Of a DNA stretch of 64,000 nucleotides, positions 58,240 to 64,000 are shown one piece after another. Every line of letters begins with the position of its first letter. Position 1 is the stretch's first letter. The notes under the pieces are model-generated. The model saw nothing but the letters and a program-made list of their open reading frames with translations, did no database searches and had not been told where the DNA came from. The position numbers and the translations under genes were made by a program. Source of the stretch: Ulva prolifera (taxonomy: Eukaryota > Chlorophyta > Ulvophyceae > Ulvales > Ulvaceae); assembly GCA_023078555.1 (NCBI GenBank), contig CM041202.1:2910022-2974021 (forward strand). Direction: 5' to 3'.

Positions 58240-59810
58240 ACTGCCGCGGCAGGGCTCACGGCCCCGTCCCGCACCACGAGCCTTTCTGGCGGCCCGCGCA
58301 TTTGAAGCCACGAGGTTGTCGTGAGATTGCAAGTCCCGGCGCCCGTGCGCGATGTGCCGTCGCTGCGGCGGCCAGTTCGAAGCGCCACCGAGGGAATAGG
58401 TGAGGTTGCATGGAGGTTAGGTGGAAGGTGGACGTGCTCAAGGTGAACGCGTGAAACTTGTCGCTGATCTCAGTGGATGGTGGGGAACTGGGCCAACAGG
58501 GGGGTGCAGGGCTGGCGCTCGGTGGAGGGACGCCGCGTGTGCAGCTAGACTGTGCCCCTGGCGCCTTCGGGACTGCTGCGGTGTGTGACGTGCTCTTCGT
58601 GACATGAGCCTCAGCAGCCTAGCGCCCTGAACTGTATGCGCCTGGATCGACAGGTCGGCGTGAATTCTGGCGCTGTGAGCAGTGCTGTCAACCAGGCTCG
58701 CCCGGCCTGTTGTTGTACAGCTCGCGGCCGGATCTATTGCTGTGGAACAGTGATGGAGCTATAAATGCCGCCTGGGTTGCGCTGCTCGGGCTGTGCTCTT
58801 CGGGAGCACGTGATGCTACAGTGTTCACGGCGAGTCGCAGCTCGTGCATGGCTGCGGCTTGGCATCATGAGTTTGGGCCTGTTTATGCGATGGGTTCGTG
58901 TCAATGGAAGCTCTGCATGTGAGTGAGGCGGAGCGACCGGTGTTGCTGCAGGAAGTGCGCTGGCTGAAGACAAATACGTTGTGGTGTTGGTGTGGCCACT
59001 GCTGGAGTCAACTGCAACCAGTGTTCACAACAGCGTGAAATAACAGCCTGCCTTGTAATATTTGCCAACATTCTGTCTAGTCGATCGTCACAATCCGCTT
59101 CACTACATCATGGAGAGCCAGGCTATCGGGATTCTGATGTACAAAATTCGCGAAAGGCTTCGCTGTTTTGATGACAAGTCCTGGTGGCTGCGATGCTCTG
59201 CACTGCGTGTGTAAAGTCCCAATGTGCTTCCAACTGCGCAGCGTGCAAGGGAGATGGTCATGGGAGCATGCTGCATGTACAGATCATTCATAGAGACTGT
59301 CAGATTCATCCACAGACTGCCAGAATCATCCATAGAGACTGTCAGGAGCTGCGGCTGGCTGCCTTCCCGATACTGTAAATCATTGCTGTAGACACGTCTG
59401 CCTGGTGCTAGGTATGTTGTTTGGACAGGCCTGGTGCTAGGTGTGTTGTTTGGACACGCCAGTTGATTAAGCAGATGCAGGCTAAATATCTTGAGCACGT
59501 GTGTCAACATCTTCTAACGTACGTGCTCGGTAGTCCTGTCTTCACTCGGGTGCGCGGGCAACACTGTTGAAAACGTTGCGCCCGTGGCATCTGTGGAATT
59601 CTCAGCGTAGTGCCGACGCCCCTCGTGGCCATGGAGAGCAAAGCTGCTGTCTGTACACAAGAGGCACAACGCATCTAATCACACTGTACAAGCCCCTATG
59701 GTGGCACTGCATCGAGCGTCAGTTGGATATCGGGTGCAATTACGGGAACTCGACGTTCGGCACGATTCCACTGTCGTGTTGCCAGGCGCACTACCGCAGA
59801 TCGTCCCACG
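58240..59810. other. Intergenic region between AT-hook gene and EF-Tu
   Basis: No exon was recognised. It contains two small tandem repeats: three units of about 20-22 bases around CATAGAGACTGTCAG (59286-59346) and two 29-base units starting CCTGGTGCTAGGT (59401-59457). Confidence 0.45.
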
Positions 59811-62231
59811 ATGGCGGCACTACGCAGAGCTGCGACGTCTGGTATTTATCAAGCTCTTCGACAAGCTGGAGGCGCTACTGAAGCCGCGCCATCCAAGTGC
59901 GCCTCGCTGGCGCTTACCGTGTGTGCAGTCTCGTCACAAACCGTCTTACATCGGACTGTATGCAGATTCCCGCTCGTATGGCAACAAGCGAGATGTATGG
60001 GATACGATCCGAACTCGCGAACTAAACCACATTTGAACATCGGCACTATCGGGCATGTGGACCACGGCAAGACGACGTTGACGGCCGCGATCACGAAGGC
60101 ACGCTCTCCGTGCTTGATGATAACAGACGCTTTGACTGACAATGTATGTGTCGCGTCAGGCATGGTATCGCAAATTGCTGAGTTGTCTAATGTATATCGG
60201 GCGTGCAGATCCTGGCGGAGAGCGGAGGCAGCACGTTCCTGGACTATGACCAAATTGACCGGGTGCGCACTCCACGCGACGTCAATGCGTGGAATTTCAG
60301 CACTTTTTGTGTAAGGCCGTCTCTGCCGTTGCTAGCTGCATACTACGCTATATTGAGCGCATGTAACCCAGCTGCTGTGGTTCAGGCTCCAGAAGAGAAA
60401 GCGCGAGGCATCACCATCGCCACAGCTCACGGTGCGCTGCTCATTCACGCTACTTCCCGAAGTCAGTTTCAGGCGCATATTTTGCACTGCGTTCTGGGCG
60501 GTTGGCTGGCTGCAAGCACCAAGCTGTCAGTTTCATCTCTGGTGTGTGCGCTCCACGAGCATTGAGGATCAAGCGACCTCAACACAAAATTGAAACACCC
60601 AGCTTGCCATCTATAGCCTTTTTTGTGGTGGTGGCCGTCGACATGACTACGTCATGTATCGGAACTGCGGTGCTGTCCCGCTACATTACGCCATGATTAT
60701 ACTATTGTTATACCATGTGTGCCATGCCATGCGCAATGCCCGGAAGGTGGTGCTGTAGCTCCACAAGTGAACTTGCAGAGTAGGCATGCACCAGAACTGC
60801 GCCTTGGGCACCCGTGGTGTCCAACTCCCCTGCAGCATCATGCACACACGGACTGCCGGGCACATCCATGCTGCGCTGATGGGAGCTGGTGGGTGAGTGG
60901 GTGTTCTCGTGCTGCGCACTGTTTCCGCGGTGCTGGCCGCCTCGCCGCCTCTCCCGGTCGCAAACATGCATGCACTCCATGCAGTGGAGTACGAGACGGA
61001 GACGCGGCACTACGCGCACGTCGACTGCCCCGGCCACGCGGACTACGTCAAGAACATGATCACCGGCGCCGCGCAGATGGACGGCGCGATCCTCGTCGTC
61101 TCCGCCGTCGACGGCCCGATGCCGCAGACGCGCGAGCACATCCTGCTCGCGCGCCAGGTCGGCGTGCCCGACCTCGTGTGCTTCATCAACAAGTGCGACG
61201 CCGTCGCCGACGAAGAGCTCATCGACATCGTCGAGATGGAGCTCCAGGACCTCCTCTCCTTCTACCAGTACGACGGCGACAGCATCCCGATGATCCGGTG
61301 CGTGCTGTGCCGTGCTCCGAAGGCGTGCTCTGAAGGGCCAGCTCGGCCTAGTCGGCGCGGTGTGATGGTGATGCTGTGTGGCCATGCTGTGAAGCACCGC
61401 TCCAGCCGATATGGTGTTGTGTGCCGACGCACGTGCTGTGTGTGCTGTGTGTGCTGGGCGCGCTGTGTGTGCAGGGCGGCCGCACCACGCAAACCACGAC
61501 GTCCCTGTGCCACTGCATGCGAAAGCCGCGATCAAAACATCACGATGCTGAGCCTGAAACGCAAAGAAAGCATGGCCGTGTGAGCGGGGGCTGACGGTGC
61601 CGCGTTGTGCAGGGGGTCGGCGCTGTGCGCGCTGAACGGCGAAAAGCCGGAGCTCGGCAAGGAGGCGGTGCTCAAGCTCATGGATGCGGTGGACTCGCAC
61701 ATCCCGGACCCGACGCGCGCCCTCGACAAGCCCTTCCTCATGCCCGTGGAGGACGTCTTTGCGATCCAGGGCCGCGGAACCGTCGCGACGGGCCGCATCG
61801 AGGCGGGGGTGATCAAGCCCGGGGAGGAGATTGAGATCGTCGGGCTGAAGCCGTCGGCCAAGACGAGCGTGACGGGCGTCGAGATGTTCAAGAAGAGCCT
61901 GAGCGAGGGCCACGCGGGCGAGAACGTCGGGCTGCTGCTGCGCGGCATCAAGCGCGAGGAGATCCTGCGCGGCCAGGTCATCTCGAAGCCGGGGGTGGTG
62001 AAGGCGAGCACAAAGTTCACGGGGCAACTGTACGCGCTCAAGAAGGAGGAGGGTGGCAGGCACAAGCCGTTTGTGTCCGGGTACCGGCCGCAGTTCTTCT
62101 TCCGGACCGCCGACGTGACGGGCTCGATCACGCTGCCGGACGAGGTGAGCATGTGCATGCCGGGCGACAACGTGACGGCGGAGTTTGAGCTGATCTCGCC
62201 GACGCCGATCGAAAAGGGGCTCAAGTTCGCG

Positions 62232-62263
<32 letters not shown>

Positions 62264-62285
62264 CGTCGTCGCCGAGATCGCGTGA
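59811..62285 (+). CDS. TUFM: Mitochondrial translation elongation factor Tu
   Basis: Exons 59811-60098, 60209-60262, 60386-60431, 60985-61297 and 61613-62285 join to 457 residues. The first about 65 residues form a mitochondrial presequence ([20 protein letters not shown], rich in Ala and Arg). The GTPase domain has [16 protein letters not shown] (P-loop), [14 protein letters not shown] (switch I), [18 protein letters not shown] (G3) and NKCD (G4). Domains 2 and 3 follow with [33 protein letters not shown] and a C-terminal [16 protein letters not shown]-Tu delivers aminoacyl-tRNA to the mitochondrial ribosome. Intron 1 starts with GC rather than GT (AAG|GCACGC) and ends GCAG: a GC-AG intron, required because no nearby GT keeps the conserved ITK-ILAESGG continuity. 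Intron 3 ends with CATGCATGCACTCCATGCAG. The short exons 2 and 3 (54 and 46 bases) were placed by homology. Confidence 0.95.
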
Positions 62286-63602
62286 GCGCAGCTAGCACTC
62301 GGGGGGGAGCGCTGCCGCGAGCACGCCAGCGCCGGCAGGCCACGGATGTTCGACTGTGTACTGTGCTTGCTGCGGGGATGCTGGGGCAGCGCGTGCTGTG
62401 CTGCGGCGTGTGTGTGGGGCAGGGGGCACATCGTCAAGATCGGAGCGGTTGTAGCAGCATGTGGGTCCGAGGGGCGACGGCCCCTGGCGCAAGCCCACCA
62501 TGGTACGCTTGGTGCCATCGCCACCATGCTCTGCGCCGCGACCGCCCCAGCCGCAGCATCTCACAGAGCTGCTGGCTGTGCACAAGCGGTGCCTAACAAA
62601 GCAGTGTGCGTTGGGTGCTGTGCAGGCCGGGCCGGGGCAGGCAGCAAGCGCTGCACGTTTGTCGCTGTGGGAGGGTGCCCACGACCAGACGAATGGCGCC
62701 ACCGTTTTTTGGCAGATGTGTAAATGAATGGCTGCACACGTGCCTCCGGGATCGCAGTGATGTGCTCACACCTGCTCTGTGCATGGGTGCTCGTGCTGCT
62801 GTGTCATGTGAATGCTTACATCGGCTGCGGCGTGCGCATCAGACAGCAATCATCATATGCTACAGAGACAAGGTCGGCCAGGCCGGGCGCATCGCAAGGA
62901 CAGCGCACAGGCCCAGGAATGTCACCACCAATAACGGGTACAGGCACATCAGCGCAGCCACGTCGCCGACACGCATGCACAGCCGGACTGCCACACGTCC
63001 AACGCCCAGACAGCGATCGTCGTGCGCAAACAGACAGCACACCCTGCGGACAGACCAGCAGAGGGAAATCAGCGCGCAAACGGACACACAACTCCCACAC
63101 GCGACTGGTTCATGAATGTCGATGTGCAAGCCTGTGATGTCGGCTATGCTCTCGGGTGATGGAGATCATCAAACGGGCGACCATTCCATCGGTGCAGACT
63201 GCAGACCACGGTCCATGTGCCAGCAGGCTGCGTCACGTAGCCGTCCTGCCGCAGCATGTGGCGCCTGCACTCTTGCTAGCCACCGGCGGCGCGTGTGCTA
63301 GCAGTAATTACAGCAACCCTGCCGTGCGCGGCCGCACCCCACACGCCGTCTCTGCAGCCCCACCCCCACTCCCGCGCCAGTCCCAACATCAATCGCTCCA
63401 TGGTAGAAAAAGAAATCACTGCCCAGGCTCGAAATTGAGCCGATAGAAACCAGAGTCTGAGCCACCCGCACGTATGCCATCGGCCACACAACAGGCCACA
63501 CTTGAGGGCACATCCCCACCTGCTGGGCAAGGGCTCAAGCTGCTCAACTAAAATCAGAGCTCCCCACCAATAGCGGAGCTCCCCCGTCCCGCGCCCGCCT
63601 GC
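62286..63602. other. Convergent intergenic region
   Basis: Lies between the 3' ends of EF-Tu (plus) and the EMB8-like gene (minus). TGTAA near 62719 could be a polyadenylation signal but is far from the stop codon. No gene or repeat was recognised. Confidence 0.4.
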
Positions 63603-64000
63603 TCAGGAGGCCCCGAGGCCGCGCTGGAGGCTCGCGTGCGGCTCCCACACGCCGGCGGCGGGCCGCACCGCCTCGAGGAACTCCGCAATCACGCGGTCCG
63701 CCCACGACGCCCCCAGTGGCCACAGCCCCTCGAGGTGCGCGCAGTGGCCCCCCGCCGCCGTCACCACCAGCGCCGTCGCAGGGTTCGCCGTGCACTCCGC
63801 GACCGGCAGGGTTCCGAGGAAGGGGTCGTCGGCGGAGACGAGGAAGAGCGTCGGGGTGCGAATTCGCGGTATGAACTGCGCACTGGAGCCGGCGGCGTAG
63901 TACATGTCGACGCTCGGGAAGCCGGCGGCCTTGCAGGTGGCGGCGGCGTCGAAATCGGCGAGCGTCAGCGCCTCGGCGACGGTGCTGCAGTCGATGTTCG
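63603..64000 (-). CDS. EMB8/ABHD-type alpha/beta hydrolase, C-terminal part (runs off window)
   Basis: The minus-strand frame is open from the right edge to the stop at 63603, about 131 residues. It shows ALTLADFDAAATCKAAGF, then YYAAGSSAQFIPRIRTPTLF, LVSADDPFLG (catalytic Asp) and AAGGHCAHLEGLWPLG (catalytic His), ending WADRVIAEFLEAVRP. This matches the C-terminal half of the plant EMB8, ABHD1/ABHD3 and bacterial YheT family; the nucleophile serine lies outside the window. These are putative lipid esterases or acyltransferases. An acceptor-like CTGCAG close to the edge could mark an exon start. Third codon positions are very GC-rich, like the EF-Tu exons. Confidence 0.85.
   Translation of the reverse strand, partial: NIDCSTVAEALTLADFDAAATCKAAGFPSVDMYYAAGSSAQFIPRIRTPTLFLVSADDPFLGTLPVAECTANPATALVVTAAGGHCAHLEGLWPLGASWADRVIAEFLEAVRPAAGVWEPHASLQRGLGAS

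Noticed and set aside
60708..62063. 451-residue minus-strand open frame
   Set aside because: Antisense to EF-Tu exons 4 and 5; Asp/Ala/Leu-rich shadow reading.
1..64000. CRISPR arrays, bacterial operons, riboswitches
   Set aside because: No regularly spaced repeats; all confident complete genes are intron-split eukaryotic nuclear genes.

Overview
This window looks like nuclear DNA of a photosynthetic eukaryote, most likely a green alga (Chlorophyta). It is GC-rich, and every recognisable gene but the partial one at the right edge is split by spliceosomal introns. It encodes a nuclear copy of a plastid isoprenoid enzyme (DXR) and of plastid ribosomal protein L11, both with short transit-peptide-like N-termini and no ER signal, as expected for a primary plastid. 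The DnaJC8-type splicing co-chaperone has the plant-like architecture. I name no genus. Exon joins below were worked out by hand from reading frame, splice dinucleotides and protein-family continuity; no RNA evidence was available.

Layout. 0.3-4.3 kb (+): a membrane-anchored protein-kinase-like protein with an altered DFG motif. 4.3-10.8 kb: gene-poor, with a palindrome, a 1.16-kb transposon-like element with 100-bp inverted repeats and an 8-bp target duplication, two copies of a tiny insertion flanked by target duplications, and a foldback repeat. 10.8-13.5 kb (-): a SKP1/POZ-like domain joined to about 12 leucine-rich repeats. 15.2-18.0 kb (+): DNAJC8-like. 18.9-19.4 kb (-): mitochondrial ribosomal protein mL54. 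20.0-23.1 kb (+): DXR. 24.3-25.3 kb (+): plastid L11. 25.9-30.4 kb: two copies of a dispersed repeat, a degenerate tRNA-like sequence, a polytopic membrane protein gene (-) with an apparent frameshift, an inverted-repeat element, and a duplicated fragment of photolyase exon 1. 30.8-35.2 kb (-): photolyase/cryptochrome family gene with a long N-terminal extension. 36.0-36.4 kb (+): possible 51-residue single-pass membrane protein. 38.1-40.9 kb (-): secreted chlorophyllase-like alpha/beta hydrolase. 42.9-45.1 and 46.9-49.5 kb (-): two tandem paralogues with identical five-exon structure and a C-terminal TPR region. 50.0-58.2 kb (+): a roughly 2,000-residue disordered AT-hook protein. 59.8-62.3 kb (+): mitochondrial EF-Tu. 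63.6 kb to the right edge (-): an EMB8/ABHD-type hydrolase, partial.

Several genes serve the organelles: EF-Tu and mL54 in mitochondrial translation, L11 in plastid translation, DXR in the plastid MEP pathway. They are not an operon, but mL54 and DXR are head to head across about 600 bp. Features shared across genes are 5' splice sites often of the form GTGCG instead of GTRAG, TGCAG acceptors, frequent GCATGC words in introns and spacers, and long poly-C runs on the sense strand of introns. The most unusual items are the 36-46-nt insertions with 7-13-bp target duplications, the tandem five-exon paralogues, and the photolyase exon copy abutting a dispersed repeat.
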